Source: Methylotenera sp. G11 (GTDB taxonomy: Bacteria; Pseudomonadota; Gammaproteobacteria; Burkholderiales; Methylophilaceae). From it: DNA of 64,000 bases. The stretch is taken from assembly GCF_000799735.1 (NCBI RefSeq), contig NZ_JUHH01000001.1, positions 744,001 to 808,000 of the forward strand, written 5' to 3'. The position numbers were made by a program, and so were the translations under genes. The notes beneath the pieces were generated by a model. It saw nothing but the letters and a program-made list of their open reading frames with translations. It was not told the DNA's origin and did no database searches. Positions 17,109-26,202 of this stretch are shown here, in pieces (position 1 is the first letter of the stretch; each line of letters begins with the position of its first letter).

Positions 17109-18599
17109 TTAAACACGCTTCTTAAAACGCTGGAGCAACAACGTCCTATATGGATGAACCCACATTACAGCACCAATACTTACTAAGTAGACACTCACAT
17201 TAATAACACCCGAAATAACAATACTTTGATTCAAGAGATACATTGAATTTATCCATATAGATATTAAAATGTACCCAAAAATTACTATCAATAACATATA
17301 GTGTTCATGTGGAACAATTGTTTTGAATGAAATTTTGTATCGTTTGTGCAGTGTATAAATAACAAATCCACTCCCTACAACCAATGCTGCCATTGAACTA
17401 ATCGCTACACCTATCCCACCATACATAGAACCTAATAACAAACCTAACAACACATTCAAAATCGCCGTTAAAACATGTGAAATCGAGTTCCATTTCAGAT
17501 CACCAGTACCCAGATTGATGAAATAAGCAGGACCATTTAATGTATTTAATCCCCAGCCTACTATCAAAACGGTTCCATAGATTATAAATTGCGCTTCACT
17601 ATAGCCTATCCATAGCATCGAGACCGCTGGCAGCGTAATTAAAATGGCGACATAAAAAGGGATCACCACGAAGAATAACAATCGGTATGCCTTTAGATAA
17701 ACATCTCTTACCTTATCAGGTGAGATTTCGTACAACTCAGCTACTGCTGGCACAAGCGCCTGATTTGCTGCAATAATTAAGGCTCGCAGCTTTAGTACTA
17801 ATTGACTGGCCATTTCATAATATGCTGCACTCGAAAGCCCTCCGTATCGACTCATTAATAATTTAGTAAGTGGGTCAAACAGCATTATTGCAATAGAGTT
17901 GATTTGGAAATTAACAGCATAACTAAACATCTCTTTAAATTTCTCTTTGTGCCAAAATATGGGTAGCCAAGGCAATGTTTTAAGTTGCCTTCGAAGGACA
18001 AGCCAGCTTGCCAGCATAAGTAATATAACTTGCAAGGTCTGCCCAATCGCCAGACCAACCAAACCAAAACTAGGTACCGCCCAAACTGCTGCTACGAGAA
18101 AAAATATATTGCCAAAAATCATCAGTATGTTGCGTATATCCATGCGCTGACAACCATCCAAGCCTGATTGGAATACACCGGCTATACTGCTTAGCCATAA
18201 AGAAAAGACTGCCCACGGCAAAATGCTCATTGCTTGCGGCATTGATGCAGAAGGAATAGCCAACACCAACAAGTTATCTAATAACGGGTAAGCTGCTAGA
18301 CACAAAAATCCCATTATAAATGCGATGCTAATAGCGGCTGTCTGCACAATTTCTGCCGCCTGTTTATTATCTTTAAGTGCATAGTAGCGCGCTACAAACT
18401 TAACAACACTTCCTGTTAATCCCATTTCGCTAAGACGTGCAATTGATGTGCTCGCCAGTACTACAGACCATAAACCTAATTGCTCAGAACCAAGGTGATC
18501 AATAAGATATCGGTAAAGAACAAATAAAATCAAACTCGATATTACAGTCTGAGCAACAGATACTGAGGCATTGCTGATAAAGCGGCGAGTATTAATCAT
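17109..18599 (-). CDS. Wzx-type polysaccharide flippase
   Basis: 496 aa with about twelve to fourteen TM helices in the MATE/MVF-like polysaccharide transporter fold (N-terminal RRFISNASVSVAQTVISS, LGLWSVVLASTSIARLSEMG). It would flip the undecaprenyl-linked repeat unit to the periplasm for the adjacent Wzy-like polymerase. The ATG is preceded by an A/T stretch without a visible Shine-Dalgarno. A 101-bp AT-rich gap separates it from ugd upstream. The gene is clearly AT-richer than manC-gmd-fcl-ugd, which suggests a different origin for the repeat-unit-specific part of the locus. Confidence 0.9.
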   Translation of the reverse strand: MINTRRFISNASVSVAQTVISSLILFVLYRYLIDHLGSEQLGLWSVVLASTSIARLSEMGLTGSVVKFVARYYALKDNKQAAEIVQTAAISIAFIMGFLCLAAYPLLDNLLVLAIPSASMPQAMSILPWAVFSLWLSSIAGVFQSGLDGCQRMDIRNILMIFGNIFFLVAAVWAVPSFGLVGLAIGQTLQVILLMLASWLVLRRQLKTLPWLPIFWHKEKFKEMFSYAVNFQINSIAIMLFDPLTKLLMSRYGGLSSAAYYEMASQLVLKLRALIIAANQALVPAVAELYEISPDKVRDVYLKAYRLLFFVVIPFYVAILITLPAVSMLWIGYSEAQFIIYGTVLIVGWGLNTLNGPAYFINLGTGDLKWNSISHVLTAILNVLLGLLLGSMYGGIGVAISSMAALVVGSGFVIYTLHKRYKISFKTIVPHEHYMLLIVIFGYILISIWINSMYLLNQSIVISGVINVSVYLVSIGAVMWVHPYRTLLLQRFKKRV

Positions 18600-18700
18600 A
18601 AAAAATTAAATTTTTGATACTGTAAGCATTTGTTGAAATTCAGAAAAAGTACACTTTGCCAAATTAATTAGAGCTTTAAAAACTCAAACACTTAACTAAC

Positions 18701-19867
18701 TTAATCTTTACCAAACAAATCACGGCTATAGATTTTGCCAGGCATGTCGCTAATCTCATCGCTAATGCGGTTCGCCACAATCACATCTGCCATCTGCTTA
18801 AACTGTTGCAGATCTTTAATGACTTTTGAATTAAAGAACAATGGCTCGGCAAAGGCGGGCTCATACACCACGACCTCTATGCCTTTTGCCTTGATGCGTT
18901 TCATGACGCCCTGAATGCTGGAATCTCGAAAATTATCGGAGCCTGCTTTCATCACCAGCCGGTAGATGCCAACCACTTTGGGGTTACGCTTGAGGATTTC
19001 ATTAGCAATAAAGTCTTTACGGGTGGTGTTGGTTTCTACAATTGCATGAATCAGGTTTTGCGGCACTTCATTGTAATTGGCCAATAGCTGTTTGGTGTCT
19101 TTTGGCAGGCAGTAGCCGCCATAGCCGAATGAAGGGTTGTTGTAGTGGTCGCCTATACGTGGGTCCAGGCTCACCCCCTGAATGATCTGTTTTGTATCCA
19201 GGCCATGGGTGCTCGCATAGGTATCAAGCTCATTAAAATAGGCTACCCGCATTGCCAGGTAGGTGTTGGCGAACAGTTTGATCGCTTCAGCCTCGGTGCT
19301 GCCGGTAAACAGCACCTCGATATTTTGCTTCACTGCGCCCTGCTTCAGCAAATTGGCAAAAACCTCGGCACGTGGTGAGCGCTCGCCGATAATGATGCGT
19401 GACGGGTACAGGTTGTCATAAAGGGCTTTGCCTTCACGCAGGAACTCCGGCGAAAAAACGATGTTGTTGCAATTAAACTGCTGGCGTATCTTTTCGGTAT
19501 ACCCGACAGGTACCGTGGATTTGATCACCATGACCGCATGCGGGTTGATGTCAATCACATCGCGTATCACCGATTCAATACTTTGGGTATTGAAGTAGTT
19601 GGTGTTCGGGTTGTAGTCGGTAGGCGTCGCTATGACAACGAAATCCGCACCGGTATACGCTTCATTACGATTCAGCGTGGCTTTAAAGTTAAGCGGTTTG
19701 TTCGCCAGGTAATCCTGTATCTCTGCATCTTCAATCGGTGATTGCTTGCGATTGAGCATGGCGACTTTTTCTGGCAAAACATCAAGGGCAACAACTTCAT
19801 GATGTTGCGCCAGTAGAATCCCGTTTGATAACCCGACATAGCCGGTGCCGGCAATTGCTATTTTCAT
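18701..19867 (-). CDS. ugd: UDP-glucose 6-dehydrogenase, copy 1
   Basis: 388 aa, cytoplasmic. It oxidises UDP-glucose to UDP-glucuronate with two NAD+. The N-terminal Rossmann motif [10 protein letters not shown] is at 7-16, [11 protein letters not shown] is near 114-124, and the catalytic cysteine is C253 in [14 protein letters not shown]. The length equals the enterobacterial enzyme. The ATG overlaps the fcl stop by 4 bp. It is highly similar along its whole length to the second ugd at 34,317-35,483. Here it most likely supplies glucuronate for a colanic-acid-like polymer. Confidence 0.95.
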   Translation of the reverse strand: MKIAIAGTGYVGLSNGILLAQHHEVVALDVLPEKVAMLNRKQSPIEDAEIQDYLANKPLNFKATLNRNEAYTGADFVVIATPTDYNPNTNYFNTQSIESVIRDVIDINPHAVMVIKSTVPVGYTEKIRQQFNCNNIVFSPEFLREGKALYDNLYPSRIIIGERSPRAEVFANLLKQGAVKQNIEVLFTGSTEAEAIKLFANTYLAMRVAYFNELDTYASTHGLDTKQIIQGVSLDPRIGDHYNNPSFGYGGYCLPKDTKQLLANYNEVPQNLIHAIVETNTTRKDFIANEILKRNPKVVGIYRLVMKAGSDNFRDSSIQGVMKRIKAKGIEVVVYEPAFAEPLFFNSKVIKDLQQFKQMADVIVANRISDEISDMPGKIYSRDLFGKD

Positions 19868-20826
19868 GATGGCAAACTTTCCAGATAATCTTTATAAGAG
19901 AGGGCGATACCAGCTTCCAGATCCGTTTTCGGCTGCCAGCCCAACGCTTTGATTCTGGATACATCCATAATTTTGCGCATGGTGCCATCAGGTTTGCTGG
20001 TGTCCTGCACAAAGCCGCCCTGATAACCGACGACTTTGGCCACGGTTTCAGCAAGGGCGCGTATCGTGAGGTCTTCACCGGAGCCAACATTGATGAGCGG
20101 GCAACGTGTCGGCTCAACCAAGGTGTCATAACGGGCAGCATCAAGCGTAGCCAGAAACACAAGGGCATTCGCCAGGTCATCCACATACAGGAATTCACGC
20201 TTGGGCGTGCCGCTACCCCACAGCACAACCTCTTTGGCATTGGCCTGCCTGGCTTCGTGCATCTTGCGAATCAATGCCGGCAGCACATGCGAGTTGTTCA
20301 GGTCGTAACTATCACCCGGGCCATACAGGTTGGTCGGCATGGCAGCCAGCCACTTGGTGCCATACTGGCGATTATAAGACCAGCACATTTCAATGCCGGC
20401 GATCTTTGCCAGCGCATAGGCACGGTTAGTCGGCTCCAGCGGGCCGGTCAGCAGGTATTCTTCTTTAATTGGCTGCGGGCAGTCACGCGGATAGATGCAG
20501 GAACTGCCGAGAAAGATCACGCGCTCAACCTTGGTGGCAAAAGCAGCCTTGCATACGCTGTTCTCTATTTGCAGGTTATTCATCAGAAAATCTACCGGAT
20601 AGGTATTATTCGCATGAATGCCGCCTACCTTGGCCGCCGCCAGAAATACAATAGCCGGCCGCTCCTGTTCAAAAAAAGCGCGTGTCGCTGCGGCATCTTC
20701 CAGATCCAGCTCGGCATGGGTGCGCGTAACGATATTGGTGTAGCCTTCACGTTGCAGTGCGCGCAGTATGGCGCCGCCAGCCAGGCCGCGGTGACCGGCA
20801 ATGTAGATTTTTGTGTGCTTATCCAT
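19864..20826 (-). CDS. fcl: GDP-L-fucose synthase
   Basis: 320 aa SDR enzyme: epimerase/reductase that converts GDP-4-keto-6-deoxymannose to GDP-L-fucose. The NADP-binding loop is [10 protein letters not shown] near residue 11. The catalytic Ser and Tyr-Lys are in LGSSCIYP and YALAKIAG. The length and the [19 protein letters not shown] segment are typical of Fcl/WcaG. It lies 62 bp after gmd, which makes its substrate, and overlaps ugd by 4 bp. Confidence 0.95.
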   Translation of the reverse strand: MDKHTKIYIAGHRGLAGGAILRALQREGYTNIVTRTHAELDLEDAAATRAFFEQERPAIVFLAAAKVGGIHANNTYPVDFLMNNLQIENSVCKAAFATKVERVIFLGSSCIYPRDCPQPIKEEYLLTGPLEPTNRAYALAKIAGIEMCWSYNRQYGTKWLAAMPTNLYGPGDSYDLNNSHVLPALIRKMHEARQANAKEVVLWGSGTPKREFLYVDDLANALVFLATLDAARYDTLVEPTRCPLINVGSGEDLTIRALAETVAKVVGYQGGFVQDTSKPDGTMRKIMDVSRIKALGWQPKTDLEAGIALSYKDYLESLPS

Positions 20827-20888
20827 AAGTTTGATGAATGTTTTTTATAATGACATTGGAATGAAAAGGCTGCTGATAAATAGCACGA

Positions 20889-21998
20889 TTACTCGTGGTA
20901 ATCCATGGCCTGATAGCCATGAAGCTTCACCAGCTCGTCACGCTGTGCGCTCTTCAAATCTTCACGCACCATCTCGGCCACCAGTTCATCGAAAGTGATC
21001 TTGGGCGACCAGCCCAGTTTTTGTTTGGCTTTACTTGGGTCGCCTAATAAGGTTTCCACTTCCGTTGGGCGGAAATAGCGCGGGTCAACCTGCACAATGC
21101 ATTTGCCGGTAGCGGCATCGTAGCCTTTTTCATCAACGCCTGTGCCTTCCCAACGTACGCTGATACCAAGCTCTTTGGCTGCGGCATTGACGAAATCGCG
21201 CACGCTGTATTGTACGCCGGTGGCAATCACAAAGTCGTCTGGCTGGTCTTGCTGCAGCATTAGCCATTGCATCTCGACGTAATCTTTGGCATGGCCCCAG
21301 TCACGCAGTGAGTCAAGGTTACCCAGATACAGGCAGTCTTGCAGCTCAAGCTTGATGCGGGCAAGTGCGCGCGTGATCTTGCGCGTCACAAAGGTTTCTC
21401 CGCGGATCGGGCTTTCATGGTTGAACAGGATGCCGTTGCAGGCGTAAATACCGTAGGCTTCACGGTAATTAACCGTAATCCAGTACGCATACATTTTGGC
21501 AACCGCATATGGGCTGCGCGGGTAAAATGGGGTGGTTTCTTTCTGCGGAGTTTCCTGCACCAGGCCATACAGTTCTGAAGTTGAGGCCTGATAGAATTTT
21601 GTTTTTTTCTCAAAACCTAAAATACGAATGGCTTCGAGAATGCGCAGAGTACCAATGCCGTCGGCATTAGCGGTATATTCCGGGGTTTCAAAGCTGACAG
21701 CGACATGGCTCATGGCAGCCAGGTTGTAAATCTCGTCCGGCTGCGTCTGCTGAATGATGCGGATCAGGTTGGTGGAGTCCGTGAGGTCGCCATAGTGCAG
21801 GATGAAATTTTTGTTATCTACATGTGGATCCTGGTAGAGGTGGTCGATGCGGTCAGTATTAAACAGGGATGCACGGCGCTTTACGCCATGCACAATATAT
21901 CCTTTGCTTAGCAGCAGTTCTGCCAGGTAAGCCCCATCCTGGCCGGTAACACCGGTAATGAGGGCGACTTTTTGTTGATGCGAGGTCTGTGTGGTCAT
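20889..21998 (-). CDS. gmd: GDP-mannose 4,6-dehydratase
   Basis: 369 aa SDR enzyme that makes GDP-4-keto-6-deoxy-D-mannose, the precursor of GDP-L-fucose. The motifs are [17 protein letters not shown] (NADP loop), STSELYG (catalytic Ser/Thr and Glu) and [11 protein letters not shown] (Tyr-Lys). The ATG is preceded by a 14-bp imperfect tandem repeat at 22,006-22,033. It sits between manC and fcl, giving the complete path GDP-mannose to GDP-fucose. Confidence 0.96.
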   Translation of the reverse strand: MTTQTSHQQKVALITGVTGQDGAYLAELLLSKGYIVHGVKRRASLFNTDRIDHLYQDPHVDNKNFILHYGDLTDSTNLIRIIQQTQPDEIYNLAAMSHVAVSFETPEYTANADGIGTLRILEAIRILGFEKKTKFYQASTSELYGLVQETPQKETTPFYPRSPYAVAKMYAYWITVNYREAYGIYACNGILFNHESPIRGETFVTRKITRALARIKLELQDCLYLGNLDSLRDWGHAKDYVEMQWLMLQQDQPDDFVIATGVQYSVRDFVNAAAKELGISVRWEGTGVDEKGYDAATGKCIVQVDPRYFRPTEVETLLGDPSKAKQKLGWSPKITFDELVAEMVREDLKSAQRDELVKLHGYQAMDYHE

Positions 21999-22005
21999 AG
22001 TTTTT

Positions 22006-22033
22006 AGTTCTTGTTTGTGAGTTCTTATTTGAA
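22006..22033. repeat. 14-bp imperfect tandem repeat before gmd start
   Basis: The copies agttcttgtttgtg (22,006-22,019) and agttcttatttgaa (22,020-22,033) match at 11 of 14 positions. The repeat begins 7 bp upstream of the gmd start (minus strand), like the repeats before wzc and the PGT gene. Confidence 0.6.
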
Positions 22034-22081
22034 TGATTGGATTGCAATTGCTTAATAGCTTTGATGTAAAACGGATCCGGC

Positions 22082-23536
22082 TTAACGGCCGTAATGGTCT
22101 TCAAAACGTACGATGTCATCCTCACCCAGGTAAGTGCCGGACTGCACCTCGATGATCTGCAGGGGCACCTTGCCTGGATTGCTCAGGCGATGTGTTGACC
22201 CTTGCGGAATATAGGTGGACTGGTTCTCGGTAAGCATGAATGTCTTGCCGTCACAGGTCACTTCAGCCGTGCCTGTCACCACGATCCAGTGTTCGGTGCG
22301 GTGGTGGTGTTTCTGCAGGCTGAGGCTGGCGCCGGGTTTGACATGAATACGCTTTACCTTAAAACGGTCGCCGTCATCAGTGCTGTCATACCAGCCCCAG
22401 GGACGGTGCACTTTTCTGGGGAGAACATGTTCGTTACGGCGCAATGATTCCAGCTGCGTGACCAGTTTTTTCACATGCTGGCTCTGGCTGCGGTCTGCAA
22501 CCAGCACCGCATCCGCGGTTTCCACCACAATCAGGTTATCTACCCCCACCGTAGCGACCAGGCGGCTGCCTGCATAGATAAAACTGTTTGCGGTATCTGC
22601 CAGCAGCGTATCGCCCAGCTTCACGTTGCCGGATTTATCCTGCTCGCCCACCTGCCATACGGCATCCCAGGCGCCAAGGTCATTCCAGCCGGCGGCCAGC
22701 GGCAGCATATGAATTTGAAATTCCGAATCCGGGCAGCGTTCCAGTACGGCGTAGTCCACAGAATCAGCCGGGATTCTGGCAAAAGCATCTGCATCCGGGC
22801 GCTCAAACTGTGCATCACGGCTTTTACTGCTGAATGCCAGCATAGTAGCGGCCACCATCTGCGGCTGGAAGTGTTGCAGCGCTTTCAGCCAGGTGCTGGC
22901 ACGCAATACGAACATGCCGCTGTTCCAGGTGTAGTCACCGCTTTCAACGTAAGCCTGTGCGGTTGCCGCATCCGGCTTTTCGGTAAACTGGGCGACGCGG
23001 TAGGCACCATGGGCATTTTGCTCGCCGGTGTGTTTGATATAGCCATAACCGGTGACCGGAGCATCCGGCGTGACTCCAAGGATAACAATAGCGCCATCTG
23101 CCGCATCGCGGATGCTGGCTTGCAGCGTTTCGGTAAACGCGGCACTGCTCTGCACGGTCTGGTCGGCCGGGGTCACGACCAGAATCGGGTCGTCACCCTG
23201 CTCTATTGCCTTTAGCGCAGCCAGCGTAAGTGCCGGTGCTGTATTGCGTCCCACAGGTTCCAGCAGCAGCGTGGTGGCAACCTGCGGCAGCTCGCGCAAT
23301 TGGTCCAGCGCCAGAAAACGATGCTCTTCATTCGTCACCACCAGCGTTTCACCGATACTGATATCGTCTGCCGCCAGCGCATTCACGCGTGCCACCGCCT
23401 GCTGAAACAGGCTGGTCGCTCCCGATAGCACCAGAAACTGCTTAGGGAATCCAGAACGCGATAAAGGCCACAAGCGGGTACCGGAGCCGCCGCACAGAAT
23501 GACTGGAACAATGTTCAAATGAGGAGGTTTATGCAT
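22082..23536 (-). CDS. manC: Mannose-1-phosphate guanylyltransferase / mannose-6-phosphate isomerase
   Basis: 484 aa bifunctional type II enzyme. The N-terminal guanylyltransferase has [16 protein letters not shown] (about 12-27), FTEKPD and NSGMFV. The C-terminal cupin isomerase has RPWGWYDS, the metal-binding [11 protein letters not shown] and ending [16 protein letters not shown]. It makes GDP-mannose from mannose-1-phosphate; a phosphomannomutase is not present in this window. It is the first gene of the long minus-strand exopolysaccharide run, about 250 bp downstream of the ops element. The ATG has no clear Shine-Dalgarno. Confidence 0.95.
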   Translation of the reverse strand: MHKPPHLNIVPVILCGGSGTRLWPLSRSGFPKQFLVLSGATSLFQQAVARVNALAADDISIGETLVVTNEEHRFLALDQLRELPQVATTLLLEPVGRNTAPALTLAALKAIEQGDDPILVVTPADQTVQSSAAFTETLQASIRDAADGAIVILGVTPDAPVTGYGYIKHTGEQNAHGAYRVAQFTEKPDAATAQAYVESGDYTWNSGMFVLRASTWLKALQHFQPQMVAATMLAFSSKSRDAQFERPDADAFARIPADSVDYAVLERCPDSEFQIHMLPLAAGWNDLGAWDAVWQVGEQDKSGNVKLGDTLLADTANSFIYAGSRLVATVGVDNLIVVETADAVLVADRSQSQHVKKLVTQLESLRRNEHVLPRKVHRPWGWYDSTDDGDRFKVKRIHVKPGASLSLQKHHHRTEHWIVVTGTAEVTCDGKTFMLTENQSTYIPQGSTHRLSNPGKVPLQIIEVQSGTYLGEDDIVRFEDHYGR

Positions 23537-23785
23537 GGGTGAAATAGAAAAGAATTGTACGTGTCATAATTTTTTTATTGATGTTGCAATGCGCCGATAC
23601 GCGACCTGATAAAGCAATGTTCAAGCCTATCAGAATCAGTTTTCAGAAAAAAGACAGCCTCTCAAATCCATCACTTCAAACTGAAAGGATTGTGCGCGGC
23701 GAGCAGGTTTCAAGCACATCACACATTGGCTCCGGTTATCAGATTGTGGCTGGCTGCATCTGCCTCTATTTCAGTATGCGTCAGG

Positions 23786-23797
23786 CACGCTACCGCC
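23786..23797 (-). promoter_or_regulatory. ops element (RfaH recruitment site)
   Basis: The minus strand reads GGCGGTAGCGTG, an exact match to the 12-nt ops core. It lies about 30-40 nt after the predicted transcription start and in the direction of manC. The gene for an RfaH-like factor begins about 140 bp away on the other strand. Confidence 0.88.
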
Positions 23798-23832
23798 ATA
23801 CTGTAACCACGATCAGCATACGCAAGCCAGCG

Positions 23833-23861
23833 ACTATACAGTATTGAAACCATGCGCTCAA
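23833..23861 (-). promoter_or_regulatory. Predicted sigma-70 promoter of the exopolysaccharide operon
   Basis: -35 TTGAGC (23,861-23,856), a 17-bp spacer, then -10 TATAGT (23,838-23,833). Start is predicted near 23,826. The ops element follows at the distance seen in other RfaH-controlled operons. Confidence 0.7.
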
Positions 23862-23938
23862 GCAAGCGCCCGGCTGATGAACATTAAATTTGCACCAAAA
23901 TCGTGCTTAAAAGATGGCATGCAGGTTAAAATGCAGCC

Positions 23939-24484
23939 ATGCCGAATGACCTGCCTGCACCCGCCGTTCCCAAAGCAACAAAACCTGAAGATGCAGTAGA
24001 CAGTGCCCACTGGTACCTGATTTACACCAAACCGCGTCAGGAGTACCGCGCGCTGGAAAACCTGCAACAGCAGGCGTTTGAAGTTTACCTGCCGCTGCAC
24101 CAGACAGAGCGCTTGCTGCGCGGCAAGCTCCGTTTAGTAGAAGAACCTTTGTTCAAGCGCTACCTGTTTGTCCGCTTCGATGCTCACCGCAGCCCCTGGC
24201 ATACGATTCGCAATACATTGGGTGTCAGTGAACTGGTGCGTACCGGCGGCCAACCGGCCATAGTACCGGCTGCGCTGGTGCAGGCGCTGAAGCAATTGCA
24301 GCCCGGGCCACAGGCGCTATATCAGCCTGGCGAGGCGCTGCAGATCACAGCCGGCCCGTTTCGGGACCTGCTGGCCGTATTTGAAATGCAAGAGGGAGAT
24401 AGCCGCGCCATTGTGCTCATTGAACTGCTTAATAAAATGCAGAAAATCTCCATCAACCTGAATGCGTTAAGCAAACTGGCTTAA
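23939..24484 (+). CDS. rfaH: RfaH-type NusG-paralogue antiterminator
   Basis: 181 aa. An NGN domain (about 22-125) starts at HWYLIYTKPRQEYRALENL, with PLFKRYLFVRF as the conserved strand. A short KOW-type C-terminal domain (about 130-175; ITAGPFRDLLAVFEM) follows. Unlike housekeeping NusG, the gene is not next to secE or ribosomal genes but stands divergent to a 22-kb exopolysaccharide operon whose leader holds an exact ops site. RfaH family members bind ops on the non-template strand of paused RNA polymerase, suppress termination and recruit ribosomes. The second role fits manC, which lacks a clear Shine-Dalgarno. The first 20 residues are a Pro/Ala/Lys-rich extension. Confidence 0.9.
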   Translation: MPNDLPAPAVPKATKPEDAVDSAHWYLIYTKPRQEYRALENLQQQAFEVYLPLHQTERLLRGKLRLVEEPLFKRYLFVRFDAHRSPWHTIRNTLGVSELVRTGGQPAIVPAALVQALKQLQPGPQALYQPGEALQITAGPFRDLLAVFEMQEGDSRAIVLIELLNKMQKISINLNALSKLA

Positions 24485-24653
24485 ACAATTCGCCGCGACT
24501 GTCACCGTCGATATGCATTCAAGCTGAATTTAATACACCAGCCGTGTCACTGACCCGGATTTGTGTGACAATCAACATAACTGATCAACAACCATACCCG
24601 GCTGAATGGCTGGGCTCGGGCAAATTACCTTTCTTAGAGACTCAAGACGCCGC

Positions 24654-25433
24654 ATGAAACATCCTTTTTTTGAACACTTAGGTGAACATTATCCTACTCA
24701 GCTTGAAGAAAGCTTTGATCGCATCCTGAGCAAGATAGAGGCACTATGGGATAAACCCGAGATTGATGATTATTTCAGCGAACTGATCATCGACCGGCGC
24801 GGCGGGCGCCAAGGATTCTCTGAAGGCGTCATGCGAGACATCATGTTCCTGCGTGAGTACCGCGAACTGGAGCGGCTGCGCCATGCCGAGCGCGAGGTGG
24901 ATGCCATACGCGAACTGGAACGGCGCGGTGTAAACCTGGACAAAAAAGGGTTTATAGATGCTATCTCTGAAGGCAATATCGAGCTGGTTGACCTGTTTGT
25001 GCGTGCCAATTTCAACATCCATACTGAAGATGACCAGGGAACACCCGCAGTCATCATCGCCCTGAAAAAAGGCTATACCATCATCGCGCGCCTGCTGATC
25101 AACGCCGGTGCCGACATCAACGCCAGGGACCGCATCGGCATGACCCCGCTGCTGCTGACCTGCGGCAAATTAAGCAGCGGCAACAAAGAACTGGCTGAGC
25201 TGCTCATCCACAAAGGTGCCAACATCAATGTGCGCGACCTGGTTGGCTTTACACCGCTGATACTTTCCGTCACCGGTGGGGTTTCGGGCGTCGCCGAGCT
25301 GCTGATCGAAAAAGGCGCCAACCTGCTTGCAGCCACCAAAACCGGCAAAAGCGCATTGTCTATCGCAGAAATGACCGGCAACACCAGGATTGCCGAGCTG
25401 ATACGCCGCAAAATACAAGAGCAGCGCAAATAG
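24654..25433 (+). CDS. Ankyrin-repeat protein
   Basis: About 259 aa from ATG 24654; an in-frame ATG 48 bp upstream (24,606) has no better ribosome site. The first 95 residues (MKHPFFEHLGEHYP, SFDRILSKIEALWDKPEI, RQGFSEGVMRDIMFLREY) form a helical domain rich in Arg/Glu that I do not recognise by function. Four or five ankyrin repeats follow (INARDRIGMTPLLLTCGKL, INVRDLVGFTPLILSV and others). No signal peptide or TM helix, so it is cytoplasmic. It is convergent with the dioxygenase gene 22 bp downstream. It probably binds a protein partner, with no evidence which. Confidence 0.8.
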   Translation: MKHPFFEHLGEHYPTQLEESFDRILSKIEALWDKPEIDDYFSELIIDRRGGRQGFSEGVMRDIMFLREYRELERLRHAEREVDAIRELERRGVNLDKKGFIDAISEGNIELVDLFVRANFNIHTEDDQGTPAVIIALKKGYTIIARLLINAGADINARDRIGMTPLLLTCGKLSSGNKELAELLIHKGANINVRDLVGFTPLILSVTGGVSGVAELLIEKGANLLAATKTGKSALSIAEMTGNTRIAELIRRKIQEQRK

Positions 25434-25455
25434 AGCGCTGCACCAATCGCCAAGC

Positions 25456-26202
25456 CTATGAATATTGATTGATCCAGGCCATCAGCCGGTGAAAATTCCC
25501 GACTTCCATTGCATTGGTCAGCGGGTAATCCACGCCGCCAAAAACCGTAGAAACCAGGATCTTGGGATTATCAGCCAAAGACAAAGACTGCATCTCGGCT
25601 TCTGTGGAGCCGCGGTGAATCAGCCGGAGATCGATGATGACGACATCGCCGCCATTAACATGCACATGGGTAATGCTGTCAGGATCCTTGGGAATGACGC
25701 ATTGATCATCTTCCAGTGATATTCTGCGCAGGTGTGACCCCGGCACCGTAGCCAGGGTCCTGCCCGGCTGCAGGTAAAGCAGCGCTTTATAAACGCCACC
25801 GCCACGCGGCCCCCAGCATACATCGTCACTCAGGTAAGTGCTGAATCGCCCCCTTAGCAAATCACAATGCCACTCTTGCGACCTGTTAACGGTGATATCG
25901 CTCAACCCTATCGTTACGATCTCCATATCATCCAGCGCGCCCCTGATAAAAGCACAGACACCAGGATTGCTTGCCAGCATGGCATGCAGGTCTTCAAATT
26001 GCGGATGGCGGTGAAAACCTGCCAGATGCCGTGAAGAAACGGTTGGCCTGGTGTTCTTTAACAAATGCATATTGTCCAGCACGGTTTTTCTGGCGTATGC
26101 AATCTGCTCCGGATTGAACAGCCTGGGCAATACAGCAAAACCATGTTTTTTCAGATTATCTGACTGGCCCATATTTTCAACAACCTGGCTATTTGACAGC
26201 AT
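25456..26202 (-). CDS. Phytanoyl-CoA dioxygenase-like Fe(II)/2-oxoglutarate oxygenase
   Basis: About 248 aa. The iron facial triad is visible as HxD in QEWHCDLL (about residue 112-114) and the distal His with the 2-oxoglutarate-binding Arg in LIHRGSTE (about 196-197). TVPGSHLRR is the typical PhyH segment before it. Start is ATG 26202 (TGATG overlap with the GT32-like stop) or GTG 26205 (GTGA overlap), so the two genes are translationally coupled. Such enzymes hydroxylate small molecules or lipid/sugar chains. Coupling to a glycosyltransferase suggests a hydroxylated glycan or its acceptor as substrate, which is inference. Confidence 0.8.
   Translation of the reverse strand: MLSNSQVVENMGQSDNLKKHGFAVLPRLFNPEQIAYARKTVLDNMHLLKNTRPTVSSRHLAGFHRHPQFEDLHAMLASNPGVCAFIRGALDDMEIVTIGLSDITVNRSQEWHCDLLRGRFSTYLSDDVCWGPRGGGVYKALLYLQPGRTLATVPGSHLRRISLEDDQCVIPKDPDSITHVHVNGGDVVIIDLRLIHRGSTEAEMQSLSLADNPKILVSTVFGGVDYPLTNAMEVGNFHRLMAWINQYS

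Larger units (their letters stand above)
23537..23938. promoter_or_regulatory. Divergent control region between manC and rfaH
   Basis: 402 bp without a plausible gene. The minus strand carries a good promoter and an ops element, leaving a deduced untranslated leader of about 290 nt for manC. The leader includes a possible stem TCAGTTT/AAACTGA flanking a U-rich stretch near 23,640-23,690. On the plus strand I could not find a convincing promoter for rfaH. Confidence 0.6.

Noticed and set aside
24485-24653. Inverted TGTCAC/GTGACA in the gap before the ankyrin gene
   Set aside because: Arms of only six bases with a 13-bp spacer are expected by chance; no matching regulator nearby.
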